From: a virus
IMG/VR virus record: IMGVR_UViG_3300007236_001845
Coordinates: 1-30,222 of that record
Length of the DNA: 30,222 nucleotides
Strand: one strand, 5' to 3'
A program made the position numbers and the translations under genes. Position 1 is the first letter of the stretch. The number at the start of each line of letters is the position of its first letter. This document shows, one piece after another, positions 1-7,343 of this stretch. The notes under the pieces are model-generated. The model was not told the origin of the DNA. It searched no databases and saw only the letters and a program-made list of their open reading frames with translations.

Positions 1-1
1 A

Positions 2-1075
2 AAGAATCTTGCTGGTGCTGGACTACAAAAAATAGACATTAACGGCCAACAGTATGTTTGGACTGATGAACAAGTCGAAGCGGCAATTAACGGAACTACA
101 TCAATACCTAGGGGGGCTAGAACAATGTCTCCAACTATCACTACAACTGTATCAGGAACGACATTTGCTGCACCAGCACCAAATGTATTCTGTGGAATTG
201 AGAAGAGAGATGCGTCTGCTTATCCAGCAGATATTCAAGCACTAATACCAACCAAAGCAAAGGGCTACGTTGAGCAAGGTTTAGTTGGCTCAGAATTAGA
301 GTTTATGGCTTTCTGTCATAAAATGAATTCACATTTGATGACTCAGGGTGGAACAGGCTGTGGAAAAACTATGGCTATCTATGAGTTTGCACGTCTTATC
401 GGACAACCAATTTGCAGAATAGTTGGTGGTGTTGGTATTGAATGGGATGACCTTCAAGGAACACTTCTAGTTAGAGAAACAGCAAGTGGTGCAACCGAGA
501 CACGTTTTATTGACGGCCAACTAACGAAAGCAATGCGTCATGGATGCATTCTTTACATTGATGAAATCAACTTCATCAAGCCAGCAGTTCTAAGTCAATT
601 AAACGATGTTTTAGATGCTGGTCATATGGTCATAAATCAGAATGAAACTGCATCAGGTGCAGAAGTTCTTCATGCTCATCCTGACTTTAGAATTATAGCA
701 TCTATGAATCCAAACTATGCTGGAACTTCACCACTAAACAATGCAACACGAAGAAGGTTTAGTCGCACACTAAACTTCGACTATCTTGGCCGTGATTTAG
801 AGATTGACGTTATCCAACAACAATCAGGTAATTTCAATGTAGATGCTGCAACAGAAATTGTTCAGTTTGCTCGCAATGTTAGAAAGGCAAATGAGTCAAT
901 GACATTCTCAGAACCAACTGACTTAGGAACAAGCACACTTGTAACTGTAATGGAGACATTATCTGTTTACAATATGCAACAAACTCTTGATACAGTTGTT
1001 TATCCATTGTTTGACGTTGATGACATTGAAGAAGTTAAAATCCTAGCAAGAGCAAATATCGAGGATTTGGCTTAA
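2..1075 (+). CDS. CobS/MoxR-like AAA+ ATPase (5' end outside window)
   Basis: AAA+ ATPase of the CobS/MoxR type. Numbering from the ATG at 125: Walker A GGTGCGKT at 75-82, Walker B CILYIDE at 141-147, sensor-1 segment IIASMNPN near 190-197 and an arginine-rich RRRF at 209-212 that may hold the arginine finger. The reading frame stays open from base 2 to that ATG and encodes plausible protein, and no good ribosome site precedes the ATG, so the gene probably begins left of the window; ATG 125 is the alternative start. Proteins of this type pair with VWA-domain partners to remodel other proteins; in cobalamin synthesis CobS works with CobT and CobN. A CobT-like partner lies at 2501-4675, but no CobN is seen, so a cobalamin role is unlikely. 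Family confident, substrate unknown. Confidence 0.85.
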   Translation, partial: KNLAGAGLQKIDINGQQYVWTDEQVEAAINGTTSIPRGARTMSPTITTTVSGTTFAAPAPNVFCGIEKRDASAYPADIQALIPTKAKGYVEQGLVGSELEFMAFCHKMNSHLMTQGGTGCGKTMAIYEFARLIGQPICRIVGGVGIEWDDLQGTLLVRETASGATETRFIDGQLTKAMRHGCILYIDEINFIKPAVLSQLNDVLDAGHMVINQNETASGAEVLHAHPDFRIIASMNPNYAGTSPLNNATRRRFSRTLNFDYLGRDLEIDVIQQQSGNFNVDAATEIVQFARNVRKANESMTFSEPTDLGTSTLVTVMETLSVYNMQQTLDTVVYPLFDVDDIEEVKILARANIEDLA

Positions 1076-1149
1076 GGAATAAATTGGAGATTACAAAATA
1101 AAAATTAAGGATGTGATATCAAGGAAAAAATAACAGACGAAAAAAACTT

Positions 1150-1181
1150 GGGGGGCAACTTCGGTTGTCTCCCTTTTTTTT
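1150..1181 (+). terminator. Intrinsic-type terminator, TTCG loop
   Basis: GGGGGGCAAC pairs with GTTGTCTCCC (10 pairs, two of them G-T) around a TTCG loop, followed by eight T. It sits about 75 bases after the AAA+ gene stop. An A-rich stretch lies on the 5' side, so weak activity on the other strand is possible. Confidence 0.85.
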
Positions 1182-1238
1182 ATTTTCAATATCGGATTTT
1201 TTTCTCAAATTTTTTCTGATGTGATTTAGAATATTAGA

Positions 1239-1252
1239 TGTTGACCTCAACA
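1239..1252. repeat. Palindrome TGTTGANNTCAACA, copy 1 (spacer CC)
   Basis: Perfect copy, extended to 16 bp by flanking A and T. Intergenic, just left of the inverted-arm element. Confidence 0.8.
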
Positions 1253-1259
1253 TATGCCG

Positions 1260-1350
1260 ATAGAGCGATTCTAAGGCCACGTTTTGATATCGGTGGTAAT
1301 CTGAGTCCTGTTAATCGAACAAATGGCTCAGATTGCTTCTATTGGTATCA
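1260..1350 (+). repeat. Inverted-arm element, copy 1
   Basis: Left arm 1260-1281 begins ATAGAG and ends GCCACG. Right arm 1323-1342 begins ATGGC and ends TTCTAT and is roughly its reverse complement. The loop contains TATCGGTGGTA. ATAGAG can pair with TTCTAT and GCCA with TGGC. The same arrangement and near-equal loop length recur at 6465 and 20333. It could be a structured RNA leader or a protein-binding DNA site. Confidence 0.6.
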
Positions 1351-1386
1351 GAATAGTCAGATTCGTAAATGCTTCTGACTACGATA

Positions 1387-1401
1387 TTGATAAAGGTGGG
1401 A
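1387..1401 (+). promoter_or_regulatory. TATA-like promoter box TTGATAAAGGTGGGA
   Basis: Matches the box found at 18214, 27531, 28059 and 28337. It starts 30 bases before the ATG at 1417, which fits a leaderless archaeal-type promoter. It also supports ATG 1417 over the upstream in-frame ATG at 1369, which lies before the box. Confidence 0.5.
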
Positions 1402-1416
1402 ATATCAGGCTTTGAT

Positions 1417-1608
1417 ATGAGCAATCAGAATGAGATAAATGCACAGCACGAAATCGAAGATATGAGATTACAAATTCAGCAATTGAATGTCAGAATAGAA
1501 AAGTTGGAATCTATACTAACTGCAATATCCCAAGCAGCAGATATCAGAACTCCAAATATGACAAATGAACATCTAAGAAATCAGACTACATTGATGGGCT
1601 GGAAATGA
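1417..1608 (+). CDS. Small coiled-coil protein
   Basis: 63 residues with a predicted heptad-rich helix (MRLQIQQLNVRIEKLES) in the middle. An upstream in-frame ATG at 1369 would add 16 residues, but the TATA-like box at 1387-1401 lies between the two, so the later ATG is chosen. The stop overlaps the start of the RFC-like gene (ATGA at 1605-1608), so translation is probably coupled and the product may work with that ATPase. No family recognised. Confidence 0.6.
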   Translation: MSNQNEINAQHEIEDMRLQIQQLNVRIEKLESILTAISQAADIRTPNMTNEHLRNQTTLMGWK

Positions 1609-2444
1609 TTGGAATAAAATCAATCTATCAACCAATGAAATCTTTGTTAGATAATTGGTCAATGAAAAACAAATCTAACATGAACACGATAATCATTCAT
1701 GGAGAATCAGGAGTTGGAAAAACAACTCTATCAAAATCATATTCAACAAACTCAGGTTTTGAACCCCAATTCATATCAGACTTGAATGGTAAATATCCTT
1801 TCTCAAAAGTAACAGCATTAAGTCTTTCAGGACTACCAAGAATAGCAATTGTTGATGATGCTGATTCTCTATCAAAAAAACATTGGAAAATAGTATCAGA
1901 TTTTTCAAATCAAAAATTATCTCCAATGATAATCATCGTCATCAATCTGAAATCTGTTCCGTTCAATCTCAGGAAGATTAGTTTACTTGTTGAAGTCAAC
2001 AGACCTTCTAAGGAAAATCTGTTCGATTTTTTGAAATCCAAATCAACGGATTTTGATGATGAACATCTGAAATATATTGCTGAGATATCTCCAACTTGGA
2101 GAAGTGCTGGACTCAATCTCCTGACATCTCCAAATGGATTTAGATGTGAAGAAGAAATTAGAACAAAAGATTTGTTTGGTGTCGAAGAGAACCAAGCAAT
2201 ATTATCAGGAAAATATCATGGAAATAGAATGAATAATCATCCTTCAAGTTTGATTCAAATGGCTGAATATAATCATGTAAATACAGATGATTTAATCACA
2301 GGAATAAAGATGCATTCTGAATCTTGGAATTATGCTGGATTATCTAGGGTTTTGAAGAACTATTTGTTGACCCTAAGAACGGCTCACAGCAAGCCTGTTC
2401 CATTCAGGAAGAATGCTAGGTTTGGTAAAGGTGGTAAAGTCTGA
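1605..2444 (+). CDS. AAA+ ATPase resembling archaeal clamp loader (RFC large subunit)
   Basis: 279 residues. Walker A GESGVGKTT is near residues 33-41 and a Walker B-like IAIVDDAD near 83-90, with VDDAD in place of the usual DEVD/DEAD. The segment NLRKISLLVEVNRPSKENL, about 125-143, followed by a lid-type helix bundle (IAEISPTWRSAGLNLL), resembles RFC large subunits, where the arginine-rich sensor region leads into an EFxRxS-type strand. RFC loads the sliding clamp during DNA replication. The C-terminal third is helical and lysine-rich, ending KNARFGKGGKV. The gene lies between the CobS-like and CobT-like genes. AAA+ fold confident; RFC-large assignment is by pattern and a different AAA+ role is possible. 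Confidence 0.65.
   Translation: MIGIKSIYQPMKSLLDNWSMKNKSNMNTIIIHGESGVGKTTLSKSYSTNSGFEPQFISDLNGKYPFSKVTALSLSGLPRIAIVDDADSLSKKHWKIVSDFSNQKLSPMIIIVINLKSVPFNLRKISLLVEVNRPSKENLFDFLKSKSTDFDDEHLKYIAEISPTWRSAGLNLLTSPNGFRCEEEIRTKDLFGVEENQAILSGKYHGNRMNNHPSSLIQMAEYNHVNTDDLITGIKMHSESWNYAGLSRVLKNYLLTLRTAHSKPVPFRKNARFGKGGKV
1988..2001. repeat. Palindrome TGTTGANNTCAACA, copy 2 (spacer AG)
   Basis: Perfect copy inside the RFC-like gene. Confidence 0.7.
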
Positions 2445-2500
2445 CTAAAACAATCCACCACATAGAACTGCTTATTAGTGGAAACTAACCCCGTAGGGAT

Positions 2501-4675
2501 ATGCAAAGCACAGCCGAAGCCACAAGATTGTCAAGAAACAAAGTGAAAGAAGCCCGATTCCATAGAGTCTCGAAGGTCATGTCAGGAGAATTAACAGGGT
2601 TTGGTTCTAAGGTCGAGAGAGTAGTAATTGACCCACATGGCAAAGCCTGTACCAATGGAAAAATAATTTGGATTCCTGAGTCAATGCACGACAATCCAAT
2701 TTACAATCAAATCATGCAAGAAGCAATCTTAGCACATGAGAATGCTCATCACAGATATACAGATTTCGTAGCATGGAATCGCAAGGTGGTCAAGCCGACT
2801 CAGAAATATGCTTGCGACCCACTACTACACAAGTTTGTAAATATGCTAGAAGATGCTAGAATCAATCACCTATTCGGTCAGGATTGGAAGGGTAGTAAAA
2901 AGAGGATGCAATTTACTCACGAAGTTTTCATGCAAAGACACAAAGAAAACACAACTGATGATTCACCTTTGAAAGAGCAAGCAATGGTTGCTATGATGAC
3001 CGAAGCAATTGTTCACGAACCACATTGGTTTACAACACCCGAAGTTGTTGACTTCATGGATGCTAATAGAGCATTACTAAACAATGCAATCAAGCAAAGA
3101 CATACATCTGCTGTGATAGACCAAGCAAAGAGATTAATCAAAGCGTTTAGAGAAGCATTCCCTGACGAAGATGACCCATCCACAGGAATGTCATCAGATG
3201 ACCTATCTCAACAACAAGTCGAGGAAGCATCAGAACAACAAGAGTCTCAAGGTCGCAATCCTGAACAAGTCAGTTCTAACAGATTCAAGGACATGAAAGA
3301 AGCAGAAAAAGCAGAACCAAAAGAAGAGAAGAAATCAGAAGATTCAGATTCAAATTCAGATTCAGATTCCACACTTGGAGATTCAGAATCAGAAGGTTCA
3401 GATTCAGATTCAGAAGGTGCTGGTAGTGATGGAGAAGATTCAGATGAAGAATCAGATTCAGAAGGTGCTGGTGGAGAAGGTGGAGAAGATTCAGATTCAG
3501 ATGGAGATTCAGACTCAGAACCAATGACAGGAGATGCAGATTCAGAAGGTGCTGAAACTGATGGAGATGGAGATGGAGAAGATTCAGATGGAGATGTAGA
3601 TGGAGATTCAGATTCAGATGATGGTGGTCGAGGCGGAGTTGGTGAAACAGGTACGTTTGAAGAGGCTTGGGCTGACTTACTTGACTCAGTTGATAGTGAT
3701 GTAGCCGAGATAGAAGAAACGGCCTTAGATTTGGATAATGGGATAGAAACATCTGCAACAAAACAAATAGTGAAAGATGTTACAGAAATCAAAGGTAAAA
3801 CCGTTGAAGAAGATTCTTACAGCATGGTTACAGAATGTGGTCATAAAATAGAAGTTGTCGCTACTGCTAAAGACTTTAGAAATAGAGAAAATAAAATCAT
3901 GCGTCATGCAAGCACATACAACCGTGTAGCAACACAACAAAAGAGAGTAATCAAGAGGATTACTAACGAGATGAAAAGAAGATTGAAAGGTCAAGACCCA
4001 TCATGGGAAACAGAACAAAAAAGTGGTCGTCTAAATCCACGAAGGGCATACAAATTAGGTAATGCTAAAGTCCACAAGATTGACAAAGTTTACAGAAAGA
4101 AAACCACACCTAAAGATGTTACAGGAAATGCTATCATTCTAATTGACGCATCAGGCTCAATGAGAAGTGGTAGTCGAGCATCAGATGCTTCTAATGCAGC
4201 AGTTGTTTTCTCAGAAGTTTTCCGCAACATCGGAATGAACTACGAAGTTGTTGACTTCAACACCCATTATGGAACAACCATGAGAGTCAGAAAATCCTTC
4301 GCAAGTGCTGGAACTTCAACTCTTGACAAAGCGTGTATTGCTGCACCATTTACAGGTTCAGCAAATGCAGATGGATATGCTGTTCAATGGTGCTTAGATA
4401 GACTTGCTACAATGAATGGTAGTCGCCTTCTCATTGTTATCTCAGATGGTCAACCAGCAGGTGCTTCGCCATCAGGCTTGACTGACGAAGAACATTTGAT
4501 TCAAGTAACAGAAAATGCAAACAAGAAAATCGGTCTGCTTGGTATTGGAATCGCTGGTCAAGATACATCTCAATTTTACCCTAACGCTATTACTATCACA
4601 GACGAGTCTCAGATAGCAAGAGAAGCCATGACGGTGCTTCGCCCTATGTTGAAGCGTATCGTGCCTAGAGCATAG
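2501..4675 (+). CDS. CobT-like protein: zincin-type motif, acidic linker, VWA domain
   Basis: 724 residues in three parts. The N-terminal helical domain carries HENAH at 79-83, an HExxH zinc-protease-type motif, and LEDAR at 116-120, where zincin families often place a third ligand. About residues 280-377 form an Asp/Ser/Glu/Gly-rich linker typical of CobT proteins. The C-terminal VWA domain, about 540-715, has the metal-site motif DASGS at 549-553 and VISDGQ near 646-651. Such proteins are partners of MoxR/CobS ATPases, and one is encoded at the left edge. The N-terminal domain may be an active metallopeptidase or only a structural relic. The start at 2501 follows CCGTAGGGAT. Reverse-strand open frames opposite the linker arise from its codon bias and are not genes. 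Confidence 0.85.
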   Translation: MQSTAEATRLSRNKVKEARFHRVSKVMSGELTGFGSKVERVVIDPHGKACTNGKIIWIPESMHDNPIYNQIMQEAILAHENAHHRYTDFVAWNRKVVKPTQKYACDPLLHKFVNMLEDARINHLFGQDWKGSKKRMQFTHEVFMQRHKENTTDDSPLKEQAMVAMMTEAIVHEPHWFTTPEVVDFMDANRALLNNAIKQRHTSAVIDQAKRLIKAFREAFPDEDDPSTGMSSDDLSQQQVEEASEQQESQGRNPEQVSSNRFKDMKEAEKAEPKEEKKSEDSDSNSDSDSTLGDSESEGSDSDSEGAGSDGEDSDEESDSEGAGGEGGEDSDSDGDSDSEPMTGDADSEGAETDGDGDGEDSDGDVDGDSDSDDGGRGGVGETGTFEEAWADLLDSVDSDVAEIEETALDLDNGIETSATKQIVKDVTEIKGKTVEEDSYSMVTECGHKIEVVATAKDFRNRENKIMRHASTYNRVATQQKRVIKRITNEMKRRLKGQDPSWETEQKSGRLNPRRAYKLGNAKVHKIDKVYRKKTTPKDVTGNAIILIDASGSMRSGSRASDASNAAVVFSEVFRNIGMNYEVVDFNTHYGTTMRVRKSFASAGTSTLDKACIAAPFTGSANADGYAVQWCLDRLATMNGSRLLIVISDGQPAGASPSGLTDEEHLIQVTENANKKIGLLGIGIAGQDTSQFYPNAITITDESQIAREAMTVLRPMLKRIVPRA
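4249..4262. repeat. Palindrome TGTTGANNTCAACA, copy 3 (spacer CT)
   Basis: Perfect copy inside the VWA-coding part of the CobT-like gene. Confidence 0.7.
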
Positions 4676-4711
4676 GTCTGAGGGTCAGGAAACGGTAAAG
4701 GAGATATTGAT

Positions 4712-5899
4712 ATGAGAAGGGCAATAGAAACAGATTACGATTACAAACATTGGGTTGGGGAAACTTTTCTTGATAAGCGGGAATTATTATTTTTTCAAGA
4801 TAGTCGCAATAATGCAGAATTACATACAACTCATCCTAAAAAATATTGGGCTGATTCAAGTTTGAATCCAAAAGTGCAATTCAAAGATAGTTCTATGATA
4901 AGTGAAATATGGGCGGAACTTGGAAGATATATGTCAGAAAAAGAAATCAAAACCTGTGCTGATTGGTTGCATTATATTAGCGGCATTTCATCAGTATCAC
5001 CATGTATTCAAGATGGTCGAGTAAATGCTCATTCTTACTCAATCACAACCCCTGTTGAAAAAATCAAAATTGCTGTGCAAAGTGATAAGAATGATTTTGA
5101 TGGTGAACAACCATATTTCAAAAGAAGTCTTTTGTCTTTCATGGTCTTGCATAATGATGGAAGAAATGTCATCCTTGCACCATTGTTAAATGGAACAACA
5201 AAGTTTCCATTTGAGAACAACGTTGAGGAAGTTAATTATCCTCATGCAGAAGATGTTTTTGTATCTAAATTATGTTCCGCCAAATCAAAGAATCATGGAT
5301 GGGTGAATGAATTATTTGTTGTGAATGTTGATTCAATTGAAGGTCAGCCTGAAAATAGTAAAGGTGGAAGTGTGTTTGATGACGAACTTAAGTTTGGAGA
5401 TTTCATTCATTCTTCATGGCATAATATAACTCAGTCAGGAACAATAGAAATTGGTGAAGCAATTCTTGGAGACAATCTAGTTTATGATTTCATTCCGAAA
5501 ACCGATTTGTATGTTGGTGGAAATCTGATTGAGAAGATGTTGACGCTAACAAATGATAATTACAATATGTTTGCTATGCTAGATTTGATGAATGAATTGA
5601 CACATCAATGTGAGAGAGTTATTGATACACATACTGTTTCAACTACTACCAAAGTCAAAACTTCTAAGACTACATTTATTCCAACATGGAAGGATAACAG
5701 ACCAAGCGAAACAATAGATTTGACCGATGGTGAATATGTGATGTATTCTGACATTTTCAGGTGTCCTGTATGCAATGTAAAGGTCAAGGTTATAGGTAAG
5801 GGTAGCAACCGGAAATCCCAAGCAGAATGCCCCCTGTGTAAAAAAGGGCAAATTGAGTTTCCACATTTAGTAAATAAAGAAGGAGTTGAAGAAGAATGA
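4712..5899 (+). CDS. Unknown protein with C-terminal zinc ribbon
   Basis: 395 residues. No family recognised for the first 340 residues, which are mixed alpha/beta with no clear signal or membrane segment. Near the C-terminus, CPVC and CPLC pairs separated by about 20 residues form a likely zinc ribbon, followed by an acidic tail (GVEEE). A strong ribosome site, AAAGGAGAT, lies about 7 bases before the ATG. It is 36 bases after the CobT-like gene and its stop overlaps the next start (ATGA at 5896), so it is probably co-transcribed with both. The zinc ribbon could contact nucleic acid or a protein partner. Confidence 0.75.
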   Translation: MRRAIETDYDYKHWVGETFLDKRELLFFQDSRNNAELHTTHPKKYWADSSLNPKVQFKDSSMISEIWAELGRYMSEKEIKTCADWLHYISGISSVSPCIQDGRVNAHSYSITTPVEKIKIAVQSDKNDFDGEQPYFKRSLLSFMVLHNDGRNVILAPLLNGTTKFPFENNVEEVNYPHAEDVFVSKLCSAKSKNHGWVNELFVVNVDSIEGQPENSKGGSVFDDELKFGDFIHSSWHNITQSGTIEIGEAILGDNLVYDFIPKTDLYVGGNLIEKMLTLTNDNYNMFAMLDLMNELTHQCERVIDTHTVSTTTKVKTSKTTFIPTWKDNRPSETIDLTDGEYVMYSDIFRCPVCNVKVKVIGKGSNRKSQAECPLCKKGQIEFPHLVNKEGVEEE

Positions 5900-6468
5900 G
5901 TAAGAGAATTACAAAGAGTTTGAGGCAAGCAATAGTTAGAGCAATATACACAGGGAATGAACAACATTCTCAACCAATGAGGCCAAGCGAAATTGTTGGA
6001 TATATCAAGAATGATTCTAAGTTGCCAATTTCGATGAGGGGAAAAACAACAAAGCAAGTTGCTTACATTTTGAGTCAGTTAGCAAGAGATTATGATGATG
6101 TCATAGTTACAGAAGTCTTAGGAAGAAACGGAACTAATCATCATGGTAATGAAAGATTCACAAAAGCATTCTCAATCAAATCAGATTATACTTTGTCTGA
6201 TGCTGAAAAAGCAATTGCTGTTCCACAAAAGAAAAGACAAAACAAACAACAGATTACAGTTATGCTTTCACGAAACTCAATTGAGTATATTCAGGAATGG
6301 AAGAAACTTGGAATGTCAGCAGGTCAAGTTGTTGAGAATCTAATTACAGCAGATAGAGAAATCAATGGTTTACCTTCTAAGCAAACTAAGAATTCATTTG
6401 TTGAATTTACTAATCCTTTGCAGATAAATGACAAACTTGCTGTTTCTGATACAAATAGAAACGAATAG
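5896..6468 (+). CDS. Winged-helix plus ribbon-helix-helix DNA-binding protein
   Basis: 190 residues. The first 85 look like a winged helix: a basic helix (LRQAIVRAIYTG), a PSEIVGYIKND helix, then KTTKQVAYILSQLAR as recognition helix followed by VIVTEVLG strands. Residues about 110-155 look like a ribbon-helix-helix domain: strand QQITVMLSR, then helices SIEYIQEWKKLG and SAGQVVENLITADRE. Both folds bind DNA, the latter as a dimer, so this is a plausible owner of a palindromic operator. It overlaps the preceding gene by four bases. Related winged-helix proteins are encoded at 16306, 17468 and 21339. Domain calls are by pattern only. Confidence 0.7.
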   Translation: MSKRITKSLRQAIVRAIYTGNEQHSQPMRPSEIVGYIKNDSKLPISMRGKTTKQVAYILSQLARDYDDVIVTEVLGRNGTNHHGNERFTKAFSIKSDYTLSDAEKAIAVPQKKRQNKQQITVMLSRNSIEYIQEWKKLGMSAGQVVENLITADREINGLPSKQTKNSFVEFTNPLQINDKLAVSDTNRNE

Positions 6469-6542
6469 AGGCCATGAAATTATTCAGGGGTACAGTTTAA
6501 CCTAAAATACAAACAAGTGGCTAGGATTGGCTCTATTGATAC
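6465..6542 (+). repeat. Inverted-arm element, copy 3, with exact 26-bp repeat
   Basis: Left arm ATAGAGGCCATG at 6465-6476 overlaps the stop codon of the preceding gene; right arm at 6517-6536 ends GGCTCTAT. Bases 6517-6542 (GTGGCTAGG ... TTGATAC) are identical over 26 bp to 20398-20423. ATAGAG pairs with CTCTAT and CCA with TGG around a bulged G. The downstream TGACTAAT, TCGT and TCTGACT blocks are also shared with the copy at 20333. Confidence 0.65.
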
Positions 6543-6647
6543 AAATATGACTAATATCGTTCTGACTGTTATCTGACCATATTCAAATCAATTTATTCAC
6601 AACATATTCTGACAATCCTCAATAGCCGGAACACATCAGGGTTCATT

Positions 6648-6935
6648 GTGAGACAAATCGTATGGTCTGTTGATATGATGGATGGTCATGTTCTGATAGG
6701 ACATGATGAATCAGGATTTGAGTTAGTTCAAGTCAGAACAGGTTCTTCACATTGGAAGTTTTCATTCTCAGGTTATGATGGTCATGGAAGAGTTAGAGTT
6801 GGTCATGGATGTAATTACAATCCATTACTTTTGATTGAGGATATTTTTCAGAAAATTGAAAATGGAATTGAAACGCCTGTTGAACTCAACATGGATAATT
6901 TCGATAACTCCACATTTTCTGAGGAATGGAGTTGA
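6648..6935 (+). CDS. Small unknown protein, possible paralogue of the gene at 7015
   Basis: 95 residues from a GTG start, the first usable start after the intergenic element; in-frame ATGs follow within nine to ten codons. Beta-rich with no recognised family. The order I-W ... L-I-G-H-D ... W ... V-x-V-G-H-G-C ... P-L-x-x-x-E is echoed in the protein at 7015 (I-S-W ... L-V-G-F-D ... W ... I-R-V-K-G-N-G-C ... P-L-x-x-M-E), suggesting an old tandem duplication. Confidence 0.65.
   Translation: MRQIVWSVDMMDGHVLIGHDESGFELVQVRTGSSHWKFSFSGYDGHGRVRVGHGCNYNPLLLIEDIFQKIENGIETPVELNMDNFDNSTFSEEWS
6878..6891. repeat. Palindrome TGTTGANNTCAACA, copy 4 (spacer AC)
   Basis: Perfect copy near the 3' end of the gene at 6648-6935; same AC spacer as copies at 15929, 19561 and 27134. 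Confidence 0.7.
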
Positions 6936-7015
6936 ACGATTTGGATGGTGTTTGTTACGAAGGATTCAACAGATTTTGGAATTGGGTTGCTAAGAAAATT
7001 GGGTTGTTGATTTGA
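6932..7015 (+). CDS. Possible 27-residue peptide between the paralogues
   Basis: Short open frame from a TTG that overlaps the preceding stop, with GGAATGGAG just upstream, ending in TGA that overlaps the next ATG. The product (LDGVCYEGFNRFWNWVAKK...) would be a Trp-rich amphipathic peptide. The position exactly bridging two genes favours coupling, but the TTG start and length make it doubtful. Confidence 0.25.
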   Translation: MNDLDGVCYEGFNRFWNWVAKKIGLLI

Positions 7016-7293
7016 TGATATCTTGGACTACAACAATTAGAGATGCAACATATCTTGTTGGCTTTGACAAAAATATGAAAGAGATAGGAAGTTTAGTTGA
7101 AATCGAAAACGAATGGATAATGCATCTTGATGAAAAAACAATCAGGGTAAAAGGCAATGGATGCAAAGACCCATTGAGATTCATGGAATGTTTAGTTTCA
7201 CCATTATCTAATGATTCAAAAAAAGAAAAACATCCGATAATTTTGGAGTTCATTCATCCTGATGGTGAATGTTGGGAAGTTTGGAATAATTAG
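7015..7293 (+). CDS. Small unknown protein, possible paralogue of the gene at 6648
   Basis: 92 residues; ATG at 7015 preferred to the TTG at 7012. Shares a spaced pattern of W, G-x-D, V-x-G-x-G-C and P-L-x-x-x-E with the protein at 6648-6935. Length and expected beta-rich character are similar. No function recognised. It is the last gene before the fibre module. Confidence 0.65.
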   Translation: MISWTTTIRDATYLVGFDKNMKEIGSLVEIENEWIMHLDEKTIRVKGNGCKDPLRFMECLVSPLSNDSKKEKHPIILEFIHPDGECWEVWNN

Positions 7294-7343
7294 ATACAGC
7301 CAATAACCCCTTTCATGGCTGGTGTATATATTGGTGGTGGCGT

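Larger units (their letters stand above)
1076..1416. other. Intergenic regulatory region
   Basis: A 341-base gap without a convincing gene. It holds, in order, a TTCG-loop terminator, a perfect TGTTGANNTCAACA palindrome, one copy of the inverted-arm element, an AGTCAGATTCGTAA-type motif at 1353-1368 and a TATA-like box ahead of the next gene. Each is listed separately. Confidence 0.7.

Noticed and set aside
3247-3792. Long minus-strand open frames opposite the acidic linker
   Set aside because: They mirror the repetitive GAT/TCA codons of the CobT-like gene and have low-complexity Ser/Pro or Leu/His products.
2-4675. Cobalamin biosynthesis operon
   Set aside because: CobS- and CobT-like proteins are present but no CobN or other pathway gene is; such pairs are common in viruses without the pathway.
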